The position numbers were made by a program, and so were the translations under genes. DNA of 46,264 nt from Acidobacteriota bacterium (GTDB lineage: Bacteria > Acidobacteriota > Holophagae > Holophagales > Holophagaceae), in the NCBI GenBank assembly GCA_021794095.1, contig JAJYRN010000021.1, forward strand, positions 1 through 46,264. The letters are read 5' to 3'. The notes under the pieces were generated by a model. It saw only the letters and a list, made by a program, of their open reading frames with translations, ran no database searches and was not told where the DNA came from. Numbering within the stretch: the first letter of the stretch is position 1; each line of letters opens with the position of its first letter. Of the stretch, positions 1 to 7,766 are shown piece by piece.

Positions 1-1
1 G

Positions 2-58
2 GAGCAGCACGAGGCCTGGGTCGGAGTCACCTGGCTGAAGATGCAGGGGGCTTCGTGA
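2..58 (+). CDS. C-terminal end of an unidentified protein (partial)
   Basis: An open frame enters from the left edge and ends at TGA 56-58. The 18 visible residues end in WLKMQGAS. The GC-rich codon use matches the core genome rather than the AT-richer island that follows. The stretch is too short to assign a family, and it could be a chance frame. An inverted repeat at 89-135 lies just downstream and could end its transcript. Confidence 0.35.
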   Translation, partial: EQHEAWVGVTWLKMQGAS

Positions 59-88
59 CCATGGCCCCCCAGACGCCCAAAGCGCCGC

Positions 89-135
89 AGGGTAGCGGCT
101 GCGGTCGGGCTCCGCCCTCCCTCCGCCGCTACCCT
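89..135. repeat. 11-bp inverted repeat at the edge of the Rhs island
   Basis: The arms AGGGTAGCGGC (89-99) and GCCGCTACCCT (125-135) are perfect inverse complements around a 25-base GC-rich loop. There is no T-run, so a classical intrinsic terminator is uncertain. Base composition drops sharply right after the right arm, so it marks the border between GC-rich chromosome and AT-richer island. From 136 to 301 I see no gene, only AT-rich sequence downstream of the minus-strand gene 302-595. Confidence 0.5.
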
Positions 136-301
136 GACAGATCACCATCAACCACCTACCGGAACGAACTTACAGAAACTTCTGGACACAACTGTGGTCT
201 CTCAAAAGTAAAGAATGAGACAAAGATCGCAAAGTTGGTTCACTGCCGCCTAGAACCCGACCCATCCAGAAAACCTCCGCATAATTGTTTGTTTTCGGCG
301 C

Positions 302-595
302 CTATTCCCCGCATATTGCAACACTCAATAGCATCGATAGCAACTGAATTAAACCAACCATTCCAAGCGCAATAAGCAAATAAATAAACTTCATTTTCAT
401 GTAGACCCTGATTAACCAATATGCACTTATCAAACTAATAATCAGTGGTATCGACCATGATAGATCTTGAGATAGATTGGTGCCAAAATACCTTTCATGA
501 ATCCAAAAGAGGACAATGGTGCTGACGATCTGACCGATTATCAACGCCAATACAATTAACACATGCTTAAATTGCTTATTATCATTAGTCAACAT
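302..595 (-). CDS. Small multi-pass membrane protein, candidate immunity protein for the orphan Rhs tip
   Basis: This 97-residue protein is mostly hydrophobic. Membrane segments are visible at about 12-31, 47-64 and 69-92, separated by short polar loops. The ATG has a GGAG ribosome site five bases upstream, overlapping the end of the displaced Rhs tip (611-1006), so the two lie in the usual tip-then-immunity order. I recognise no named family. The immunity role is inferred from position, size and its likeness in size and topology to the membrane protein 1010-1306 that follows the main Rhs gene. AT-rich codon use sets it apart from the core genes. Confidence 0.6.
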   Translation of the reverse strand: MLTNDNKQFKHVLIVLALIIGQIVSTIVLFWIHERYFGTNLSQDLSWSIPLIISLISAYWLIRVYMKMKFIYLLIALGMVGLIQLLSMLLSVAICGE

Positions 596-610
596 AAAAA
601 CTCCATGAAG

Positions 611-1006
611 TTAGTGATAATAAATATAATTAGTTAACCCAATCAAGGTATTTGTTCCATCTTTACAATTATTACTAGGCAAACTGTAGTTTAAACTAAA
701 TCCAGAGAGCACACTAAAGGCTATCTCGACATATGGGACATAATCAGCCCCACCCACATAATGAAGGTATTGGACATCGTGTAGGGCTTGATTAGCCGCC
801 ATTACATCCGCAGGTGCATCTACAAACCAGCCAGAGCTTCCCCCATTGCCATAGCTATAGGTGTGCAGCAAGTTACCGCGTTGATTTGTCGTCAGGGTAA
901 ATGAATGAGAAAACCAACCATTTTTCGCGTCTGCTGAATTAGTACCGAATGTCCTGTCAACCCAATACGCAGCCGAATAATCTGTTTGCGCCGAAGGTTC
1001 TAGCTC
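611..1006 (-). pseudogene. Orphan (displaced) Rhs C-terminal tip without a start codon
   Basis: The frame is open for 131 codons after an in-frame TAA at 1007-1009 and ends at TAA 611-613. No ATG or GTG and no ribosome site occurs near its beginning; the only in-frame start-like codon is a TTG at 871, mid-domain. It begins ELEPSAQTD and, from AQTD on, is 126 residues long, close to the 130 residues after the same AQTD in the main Rhs protein. Both continue with a W-(L/V)-D-R pattern a few residues later. This fits a silent Rhs tip cassette that could recombine onto the main gene. Its fold and activity are unknown. It also contains a GGSSGWFVDAP stretch and two cysteine-poor Gly/Tyr-rich segments. 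Confidence 0.65.
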
Positions 1007-1009
1007 TTA

Positions 1010-1306
1010 CTAGCTCTTACTAGCCGAATTATCAAATAACGATGGATGGGGCATAAGTAAGATAGCAAAAAGGAAATACACTGATTTTATCCAGTAGCTA
1101 CAACTTGAAATTTCAACGACTAATCCTATTAGTAAAATAAACAATATTATGGTTATTAACAGTATTTTTGAATATTTTTTACCGAGTAACCCGAATTGAC
1201 CATAAAGAGGAACAAGCCATTTTAATGAAAATCCAGAAAACACCATGCCAATTAAAATGAACCAAAAAATGTTTATCCCGCTAAAAGGTGTTGAATTCAT
1301 AATCAT
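1010..1306 (-). CDS. Small membrane protein, candidate immunity protein of the main Rhs toxin
   Basis: It is 98 residues from the ATG at 1306. That start was chosen because GGGAGG lies eight bases upstream, while the frame continues to an upstream ATG at 1351 with no ribosome site. Hydrophobic segments at about 10-28, 45-64 and 70-85 predict three membrane passes. It begins 53 bases after the Rhs stop, the normal place for an Rhs immunity gene. No family is recognised. The frame ends at TAG 1010-1012, inside a 10-base direct repeat (1001-1020) that also contains the stop preceding the orphan tip. The immunity role is inferred from position. Confidence 0.65.
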   Translation of the reverse strand: MIMNSTPFSGINIFWFILIGMVFSGFSLKWLVPLYGQFGLLGKKYSKILLITIILFILLIGLVVEISSCSYWIKSVYFLFAILLMPHPSLFDNSASKS

Positions 1307-1359
1307 CAATTTAACCTCCCGATAAATGTATATGCAGGATCCCGTCATCATCTAAAAAG

Positions 1360-4300
1360 CTAAGGCATGAATGGGTTGAGGCCAGATGCGTTTACCGCTG
1401 AACCAATTGCATTGCCAATTTCAAAACCAGCGATACCTACCCCGGTGGCAATTGTTGCTACTCCAGCGCTGGCTAAACCTGCAGCAATCCATGACTCACC
1501 TGCAGTTGCGGCGGTTCCTGTGGCAGCGAAAAAACCTTCATCGAGATATGGAGAGGTCGCTGGCCAAGTAGGGAAATAGCCCCAATTAAGTCCGAAAGGT
1601 GTAACTCCCGTTACTCTTGTAGCCCATGCAGATGCGGCTTGTCCCAAGCTGATAGATCCTACCTTGCCAACTAAGCTATTGCCGACAAATTGATTGGTTT
1701 GATTAAAACTGCTCTTCCAACGATCTAGCCATGTACTTTGATCTGTTTGCGCCAAATATGAGTCGGTTATATCATCCGAAACCCATTGCCATGGTTCCTG
1801 GTTGATATCATAACTTTCAGATGTTATTACTTCTACAGAGGGGTGCTCCCAGCCACCTGTAATTTGGGACCCATCAGGTAATGTAAAATACATGGAATTA
1901 TTCTGCATTTGAGGGAAGTAATATCCACCATTGCCTGAGCTAATGCGATAATTTGGGTCTCCACCTCCACCTACGCAGCTGAATATACCACTATCAGGCG
2001 GAAGGGTTCTCATCCATTCGGCCAAGGATGAATTGTACCAAGTATTAGCATTTGCGTCCATTCCAGAAGGATCTGACATCATCAATGGACTGCCAAGCCC
2101 ATATGCATATTGGTCGATCGAGTTTGGATCAGCGCCTTGATCACTGTTAAGGAATCGGTGCCACTGAGGACTGTAGAATCGCCCCCGCATATAGACAAGG
2201 CCATCAACATCTGTCTGCAGGTGCCCGGTATACCCTGTCATCGGGATATAGGCTCCTGCATTTGGATAGGGAGACGTGAGGGATTCACCATATGGCCCGA
2301 ACATCTGTGCGCCCTGGAAGCCCGAGACCCCAGGACTCGTGACCAGAATCGGGGTGCCAAGGTGATCACAGTGCAACTCGTGGACCCCACTGGCATCGAT
2401 TTCGGCGATGGCAAGGCCCCCAAGGTAGACCACATCCCCCTTCCAGGCCCACGAGGTGCCTGAACCAGCGTACTCAGAAAGCATGAGGCCGCTGCTGGAG
2501 TAGGCGAATCGCCGGTTGTTGGCGATAGTTCCAGAGTCCAGCACCTGGAACCTGGTTCCGCTGGGAAGATACGCATAGGTCTCTGTCGAGCCATTTAGGG
2601 TGGTGCTACTCAGGCGTCCTAAGCCATCCCAGACGAATCCATAGGCCGAGGCGCTCCCTACCGAAGTCCCAGCCTGTTTTGCTTCCCCGTCCCCGTCATA
2701 ACTCCATTGTGTCGCAAACCCCTCCTGGGTCTGGGGTGGGATCTGATTTGTGGGCACCCCGTTTATGGACAGTGGGGCCGCGAAAGTGAAATTCGTGAAC
2801 CCGGGTGCGGCTCCAGCCTGAGCATTGGTGTTATTCCCAAAACCATCATGCTGGAGGGATTCCGAGATTCCCATTCCTTGACTTGTGGCTTGTGTAAGCC
2901 TCCCGAGCCAATCGTGAGTCAGACTTGTCCACTCACCTGCTTGGTTCAGATGGTTCAACGCGTCGTAGCCATATTCTCGAACAATAGTCGCTGCCCCGGG
3001 GGCAGTGATCGTCTCCGAATTAATCTGAGTCCCATCAGGAGTAAAGTCCCAGGTATCCGACGCACCTGAGACAAATTGAAGTCCACCCAGATGTCCCCAC
3101 CCCTCGGTGTCGTAGCTAACGTTGGTCAGAAGAAGGCCATTATTGGTAACGCTCGTGATTCGCCCAAAATTGTTTTGATCGTCGTAATGATAGATAATTT
3201 GCCGACCCTGCGGGTAAGTGATCGATGACATACGATTCACATTGGGATCGTAGCCATAAATGATCGCCCAAGGTGCCGAAGCCCCCTCAGGAGTAATGGT
3301 TTCAGAATGCACGCGACCGATGGCGTCTGGTGTATAGGAAATAGAGCCGGTCTGGTTTGCACTATTTGTGCTTGAACTCAGCAAAAAAAGACCATTATAA
3401 TTAAAATATGCGTTATCTGTTCCATTGACTACTGAACGAATTCGGCCCAAACCGTCATAGATTAAAGTCCGGATTCGCCCGTCATTTTCCCGGATGCTCA
3501 GTGGTAATCCCTGAATATTGTAAAGCGATCCATTATAGTTGTAAGTTGTTGTCCCCGTTTCAGGTTCTGTTTTACTTAGGAGTAATCCTAAGGTGGAATA
3601 ATTAAATGATCTCACTTGGGGCGTCTGCCCTGATGGCGTGATTGTAAGCGTGGTTACATGGCCTTGCGCGTCGTACTGCCAGGTTGTGACAGTTCCAAAA
3701 GGATCCGTGGCACTAATTGGGTTACCCCAAAGATCTAATGATTTGCTAGTTGTGAATGTCTGTCCAGTGTACTTCACGGTCTGGACCTGATTGCCAGAAC
3801 CGTCATCCGAGTAGCTATAAGCAACTTGAGGGCCTACTGGAGGGGTGACTTGAATCAATCTTCCCAGGGCATCAAACGATTTACTTGTCGTACGGACATT
3901 TCCTGCCGGGGACACTTCCTTAACCTGGACTAATTGTCCGTTCTGATCATATGAATAGGTCTCGACGACGCCGTCGCTTCCCCTGACCTTTTCGTAAGGT
4001 CGTCCGAAGCTATCGCTGTACACGGTGGTGGTGCGCCCATTCTTCTGGGTGATCGTTTCCACTTCACTAGGATAGGTCGTATTGATGGGTGCATCACCGG
4101 TACGTGTGGATTTGGTAATTCTTCCGTGAGCATCGTAACTCGTTCCAACAGTGACTCCGAGGCTATCCATATAGGAAGTGACTCGGTTTGCGGAATCATA
4201 GGCGAAGGACGTATCACTAACGGAATTGGTACACCCCGCCGTCGTTGGACCATCGTAGGTGGTGGTATTGCTGTTTGGCAATGCTGTCGTTGGGTCTAGA

Positions 4301-6453
4301 TAAAAAGTCTCTGATTTGCCACCACTTGTCGAAAATGATGCACCAGAAGCAAATGGTGCCTTGGTTTGAAGATGACCGTATCGATTATCTCCTTTTGGGA
4401 AGTAAGTGTAGTTCGTTCCGATTCCTGCCGAAGGGGTTCCAAGACAATATTGAGACAAAAGAAATGTGGTTGAATTGTAGGCATAGGACATTTGCTTGGG
4501 ATTTGGGTAGACACCATTCGCTTTGTTAAGACGCGATTCTGTGGTCGTAGTACACCGATTTGGATCCAGATACTCAGGATGGCGATCGTACGTATAGGAA
4601 ACATCGGATTCATAGGCATAGGGAATGCCGGGGCCTGAACCCGTCGTAGTAGAGGTTGGAGATCCTGTTTTGATATCCAAAGTGGCGCTGAAACTATGAG
4701 GAGGCGCACCAGTGGTCGCCGTATTGGCTGTCGACATACCTGTAAGGGTTCCGTCAACACCATCCAATGAATAGCTGTACTGAGTGGTACTCGTCGCATT
4801 CGCCCCAGCTACGATGATCTTGCTAGCAGAACCATTTCCATAATCTGGACTGCTTGGGATCGCGAACTGATACGTCGTGGTGGGATTGTCTGCCGTAACG
4901 ACGGGCTGACTATTCCATGTCTGAGTCCCAGACCACGCCTCATTGTAAGTATTGGTCCAGGCGGTCGCAGTAGCCGTGGTGGGGAGATTCCATGTGAAGG
5001 TTCGAGTCAAAGTCACACCCGAATTGGTCGCGGTGTTCTGCTGGACGCTCCTGTAGTTGTCCACCATGATGGTGGAACTTTGTGCCGCGGCTGGATCTAC
5101 CAAGCTGGTGTCCTGCCAGGTGATCCCCGTTTGGAGTTCAAGAGGATCCTTGAAGCCCGTCAGTTCACTGGCACCTGTAGGGGATTCGACGTTATATGAG
5201 AAATACCAATTCAGGTCCGATACTGGCCAAGGCCACGGGTTGGAGACTTGCTGCGGCACCGGAAGCTGGGCCCAGCCCAAGTCCGGTAGGGGCATGCTGG
5301 GGTTGCCAATACGCAGCCGGGTTGGTCGAAGCACGGGCCCTCCCGCAAGGGGCAGCATCGCGTCCGTGGTCGTCTGAAGATCCGGATAGGCCGTCACCTG
5401 GATGCTGGGAGCCTGAACATTGATAAAATCTGCCCGAAGGTAATCCCCCTTTACGCCACCACCGCCTGCGCTAGGCTCCGCCCACTGGAGTTGGACACCC
5501 TTCCCGAGCTGATTCAGCGCCTGGACCGTACGAACGGCCGCGATCCCACTTGGCAACCCGGTCGTGATATTCCGCCATTGAAAACTCACCCAGTGCCCGA
5601 ACCGATCCACCCAGAGCAATGGAACCCAGGCGTAGAGTTCCTTGGCATAGGCGTAAACCCTGGCTCTATCCCGATCCATCACGACGTAGTAACCCGAATG
5701 CGTACCCGTTGTGAATCCCACGGGTGCCACCGAGGCGACCTTGCTGGCCCAAGACCCCAAGTCGGCTGCCACCGCCGGGTAGGCAACCAAGGCTCCAGAT
5801 GAATCAATCGTGACCGCGCTCGCAGCCTTAGCCGCAAGACCAAATTGGGGCGGCAAACTGAACGTACCGGTCATGGTAGTGAAATCGTTAGAAGAGTGGA
5901 CAGTCCCATCCTCAAGTACGTAATACGGGTTTGGAGTGAATTGATCTAACTTGCCATAATCACCAGTGCCTGGTACAGATTGAGTATCATTTGAAGAGAT
6001 AAAACCAAAATCAATTGTTCCAAAAATTGGCCTAGCATAGCGGACAAAACCAGGAGCGTACATTCCTCCAGTTCCAATCATAGGAGAAATGCCAGTCTTA
6101 ATTGCAGCCGTTGCGCCAGAAAGGCTGATGTATCCACGACTATTAACGACTGGCCAAGCATTCGATGCATTGTACCTGAATACCACAGGAATAGGTATTT
6201 CCCCAGGAACAGCTCCTATTGGAATAACAAATGAAAGAGCACCTTTGCCCATATCCACCGAAAACCCATTTCCCGTGACAACTGGGAATAGGTTGTTCGA
6301 ACCGTCGGCTCCTCCAAGGGCAGGAGCGCCCGTGCTGACGCCCGTCATGGTCGCGTGAGGTGGATACAAGATCCGGTACGGGGATGTTTGACCGAAGAGC
6401 GTTCCAGCCAGGAATAGACCTGGCAAAATCTTAAATTCAATCAACTTTCTCAC
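1360..6453 (-). CDS. Giant Rhs/YD-repeat polymorphic toxin with N-terminal signal peptide
   Basis: About 1697 residues. A basic N-terminus and hydrophobic stretch ending near LAGTLFGQ form a Sec-type signal peptide. There is no PAAR or VgrG-like domain, so type VI delivery is not indicated. The middle is filled with YD repeats such as YDAHGRI, YDALNHL and WDGLGRL, which build the Rhs shell. The core closes with the conserved RGRFYSP...RFLNSD...YAYG...DPSGM motif, after which a 232-residue variable tip follows (1360-2058). The tip ends in a Gly/Ala-rich hydrophobic segment that could insert into membranes. Start: AGGAG at 6459-6463 overlaps a GTG at 6459, so the GTG at 6453, five bases on, is the better start. 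Codon use is less GC-rich than in neighbouring genes, suggesting transfer. Activity of the tip is unknown. Confidence 0.92.
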   Translation of the reverse strand: MRKLIEFKILPGLFLAGTLFGQTSPYRILYPPHATMTGVSTGAPALGGADGSNNLFPVVTGNGFSVDMGKGALSFVIPIGAVPGEIPIPVVFRYNASNAWPVVNSRGYISLSGATAAIKTGISPMIGTGGMYAPGFVRYARPIFGTIDFGFISSNDTQSVPGTGDYGKLDQFTPNPYYVLEDGTVHSSNDFTTMTGTFSLPPQFGLAAKAASAVTIDSSGALVAYPAVAADLGSWASKVASVAPVGFTTGTHSGYYVVMDRDRARVYAYAKELYAWVPLLWVDRFGHWVSFQWRNITTGLPSGIAAVRTVQALNQLGKGVQLQWAEPSAGGGGVKGDYLRADFINVQAPSIQVTAYPDLQTTTDAMLPLAGGPVLRPTRLRIGNPSMPLPDLGWAQLPVPQQVSNPWPWPVSDLNWYFSYNVESPTGASELTGFKDPLELQTGITWQDTSLVDPAAAQSSTIMVDNYRSVQQNTATNSGVTLTRTFTWNLPTTATATAWTNTYNEAWSGTQTWNSQPVVTADNPTTTYQFAIPSSPDYGNGSASKIIVAGANATSTTQYSYSLDGVDGTLTGMSTANTATTGAPPHSFSATLDIKTGSPTSTTTGSGPGIPYAYESDVSYTYDRHPEYLDPNRCTTTTESRLNKANGVYPNPKQMSYAYNSTTFLLSQYCLGTPSAGIGTNYTYFPKGDNRYGHLQTKAPFASGASFSTSGGKSETFYLDPTTALPNSNTTTYDGPTTAGCTNSVSDTSFAYDSANRVTSYMDSLGVTVGTSYDAHGRITKSTRTGDAPINTTYPSEVETITQKNGRTTTVYSDSFGRPYEKVRGSDGVVETYSYDQNGQLVQVKEVSPAGNVRTTSKSFDALGRLIQVTPPVGPQVAYSYSDDGSGNQVQTVKYTGQTFTTSKSLDLWGNPISATDPFGTVTTWQYDAQGHVTTLTITPSGQTPQVRSFNYSTLGLLLSKTEPETGTTTYNYNGSLYNIQGLPLSIRENDGRIRTLIYDGLGRIRSVVNGTDNAYFNYNGLFLLSSSTNSANQTGSISYTPDAIGRVHSETITPEGASAPWAIIYGYDPNVNRMSSITYPQGRQIIYHYDDQNNFGRITSVTNNGLLLTNVSYDTEGWGHLGGLQFVSGASDTWDFTPDGTQINSETITAPGAATIVREYGYDALNHLNQAGEWTSLTHDWLGRLTQATSQGMGISESLQHDGFGNNTNAQAGAAPGFTNFTFAAPLSINGVPTNQIPPQTQEGFATQWSYDGDGEAKQAGTSVGSASAYGFVWDGLGRLSSTTLNGSTETYAYLPSGTRFQVLDSGTIANNRRFAYSSSGLMLSEYAGSGTSWAWKGDVVYLGGLAIAEIDASGVHELHCDHLGTPILVTSPGVSGFQGAQMFGPYGESLTSPYPNAGAYIPMTGYTGHLQTDVDGLVYMRGRFYSPQWHRFLNSDQGADPNSIDQYAYGLGSPLMMSDPSGMDANANTWYNSSLAEWMRTLPPDSGIFSCVGGGGDPNYRISSGNGGYYFPQMQNNSMYFTLPDGSQITGGWEHPSVEVITSESYDINQEPWQWVSDDITDSYLAQTDQSTWLDRWKSSFNQTNQFVGNSLVGKVGSISLGQAASAWATRVTGVTPFGLNWGYFPTWPATSPYLDEGFFAATGTAATAGESWIAAGLASAGVATIATGVGIAGFEIGNAIGSAVNASGLNPFMP

Positions 6454-6599
6454 ATACACTCCTATAAAAATAGAACTTCAAGGCAAAGTACGAAAATTTT
6501 CAAAAACTCACATTCATTACAAAAATATTTCTATTGCTACATTCGAAAATCTAATGACACTTTCAGGCTAGTCGAAGCGAGTGTAATGAGACCCAGGAT

Positions 6600-6619
6600 C
6601 CTTGGGCAAGGCTTTTTTT
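6600..6619 (+). terminator. Possible plus-strand intrinsic terminator without an adjacent gene
   Basis: CCTT-GGGC-AAGG followed by C and seven T's reads as a short intrinsic terminator on the plus strand. No plus-strand gene lies just upstream; the nearest is the fragment ending at 58. The rest of 6454-6746 holds the AT-rich upstream region of the Rhs gene and nothing else I can support. The stem is short, so this is a weak call. Confidence 0.3.
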
Positions 6620-6746
6620 CGTATTTTGCGCTGAAGCGGGCATTGGTTCAGGGACTTGCGAAAGTCAGGCAGCCAGCCCTTCAGCCGGCGTTGCCAGCGC
6701 ATTCGCCTGATGCAGAGTCTTTGGCTCGGTTCCGTTTAGCCTCTGG

Positions 6747-6752
6747 GATACT
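6747..6752 (+). promoter_or_regulatory. Candidate extended -10 of rpe, placing the transcript start at the ATG
   Basis: TGG-GATACT ends six bases before the rpe ATG and no Shine-Dalgarno sequence is present. A start about seven bases downstream of the hexamer would give a leaderless mRNA. Similar arrangements precede hutI, the ABC ATPase, asnS, gpmI and the kinase at 37761. Confidence 0.4.
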
Positions 6753-6758
6753 GGCTTC

Positions 6759-7445
6759 ATGAGCCTCCGTCCCGATTCGCCCCTCCTCGCGCCTTCGCTC
6801 CTCTCCGCCGACTTCGCGCGGCTGGGGGAGGATCTGCGGATGATCGCGGCGGCGGGCGCCCAGGTGGTGCATGTGGATGTCATGGACGGCCGCTTCGTGC
6901 CCAACATCACCATCGGTCTGCCGGTGGTGGAGGGCCTGCGCAAGGCCACCGCCCTGCCCCTGGACTGCCACCTGATGATCGTGGAGCCCCTGCGCTATGC
7001 CGCCGAGTTCGTGAAGGCGGGCGCGGACTGGGTGAGTGTCCACCAAGAGGCCGATCCCCACCTGCACCGCACTTTGGCCGCCATCCGCCAGGCGGGCGGG
7101 AAGGCCGGGGTGGTGCTGAATCCCGGCACGCCGGTGGAGACTCTGGTGGACCTCGTCGGCGACTTCGACTTCGTGCTGCTCATGAGCGTGAATCCCGGCT
7201 TCGGCGGGCAGGCCTTCATCCCCCGCGTGCTGGACAAAGTGAAGCGGCTGGATGCCCTGCGCGCGGAACGGGGCGTGCCCTTCCTCATCGAGGTGGACGG
7301 CGGTGTCAGCCTGAAGAATGCCGCGGACCTCGTGCGCGCCGGGGCCGATTGCCTCGTGGCCGGCAACGCCGTCTTCAAGGCGCCGGATCCGACGGCCGCC
7401 GTGGCCGGTCTGCTCCGCGAGATGGCGCACGGGCGCACAGTCTGA
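6759..7445 (+). CDS. rpe: Ribulose-phosphate 3-epimerase
   Basis: The 228-residue protein interconverts ribulose 5-phosphate and xylulose 5-phosphate in the cytosolic pentose phosphate pathway. It starts with the typical APSLLSADF. Metal and catalytic positions are visible as HVDVMDG (H38, D40), the CHLMI motif (H71) and MSVNPGFGGQ, with the late aspartate in VDGGVS and the phosphate loop VAGNAVF. Length is normal for the family. The start is the ATG after a -10-like hexamer rather than a ribosome site. Its last 71 bases overlap the convergent GIY-YIG gene (7375-7671). Confidence 0.96.
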   Translation: MSLRPDSPLLAPSLLSADFARLGEDLRMIAAAGAQVVHVDVMDGRFVPNITIGLPVVEGLRKATALPLDCHLMIVEPLRYAAEFVKAGADWVSVHQEADPHLHRTLAAIRQAGGKAGVVLNPGTPVETLVDLVGDFDFVLLMSVNPGFGGQAFIPRVLDKVKRLDALRAERGVPFLIEVDGGVSLKNAADLVRAGADCLVAGNAVFKAPDPTAAVAGLLREMAHGRTV

Positions 7446-7671
7446 GCTTTGCCTCGCGCGGCATCCGCTTGATGGCCCGCTCCCGCCGCAGCGCGTCCGC
7501 CTTCGTGCCGCAGGCTTCGGTATAGACGAGTTCCAGCGGGGCCCGGCCGCGGGTGTACTTCGCCCCCTTCCCCGCCGCGTGCTGGGCCAGTCGGGCGGCC
7601 ACATCCAGGGCGATGCCGCAGTAGAGCGTCCCGTCGCCGCAGCGGAGCAGGTACACGGACCAGGCGGTCAT
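7375..7671 (-). CDS. GIY-YIG nuclease-domain protein (UPF0213/YhbQ type)
   Basis: From the ATG at 7671 the protein is 98 residues and begins MTAWSVYLLRCGDGTLYCGIA, where Y and the GIA triad stand for the GIY-YIG strands. It continues with R...H..GKGAKYTRGR, the second half of the active-site region, then an E in LRRERAIK. Single-domain members act as small DNA nucleases of unclear physiological role. A longer frame runs upstream to 7770, but it crosses a 15-bp hairpin and a repeat-derived stretch, so the internal ATG is preferred. The basic C-terminal tail is encoded opposite the end of rpe (71-bp convergent overlap), which constrains both genes. Confidence 0.8.
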   Translation of the reverse strand: MTAWSVYLLRCGDGTLYCGIALDVAARLAQHAAGKGAKYTRGRAPLELVYTEACGTKADALRRERAIKRMPREAKLRLCARAPSRGADRPRRPSDPAP

Positions 7672-7676
7672 ATCAG

Positions 7677-7709
7677 ACGCGGTGTCCCGGCTTGGCCGGG
7701 ACACCGCGT
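7677..7709. repeat. Perfect 15-bp inverted repeat with 3-base loop
   Basis: ACGCGGTGTCCCGGC (7677-7691) is followed by TTG and its exact complement (7695-7709). It ends five bases upstream of the GIY-YIG start codon, so it would form a strong hairpin in that mRNA leader and could hide or replace the ribosome site. No T-run follows on either strand. It could instead be a mobile palindromic element. Confidence 0.8.
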
Positions 7710-7713
7710 GGTG

Positions 7714-7760
7714 GCGCACGAGGGGGGACATCGCGAGCCGAGGGCGAGCAGGCGGTCCAC
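7714..7760. repeat. Diverged single copy of the repeat family found at 32008-32346
   Basis: The stretch shares GCACGAG, a G-run followed by GAYATCGCGAGC, and GCGAGCAGGCGGTCC, in the same order, with each 89-90 bp unit of the array at 32008-32346. Middle positions differ. It lies between the GIY-YIG gene and the transpeptidase-like gene, so it is intergenic like the array. Confidence 0.6.
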
Positions 7761-7766
7761 CCTCGT

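Noticed and set aside
55-375. Plus-strand frame at the left edge of the island
   Set aside because: It crosses the inverted repeat and the sharp GC drop, has no ribosome site and shows no recognisable motif.
1360-6453. Rhs protein as a type VI secretion effector
   Set aside because: No PAAR or VgrG domain is visible, and a Sec signal peptide is present instead.
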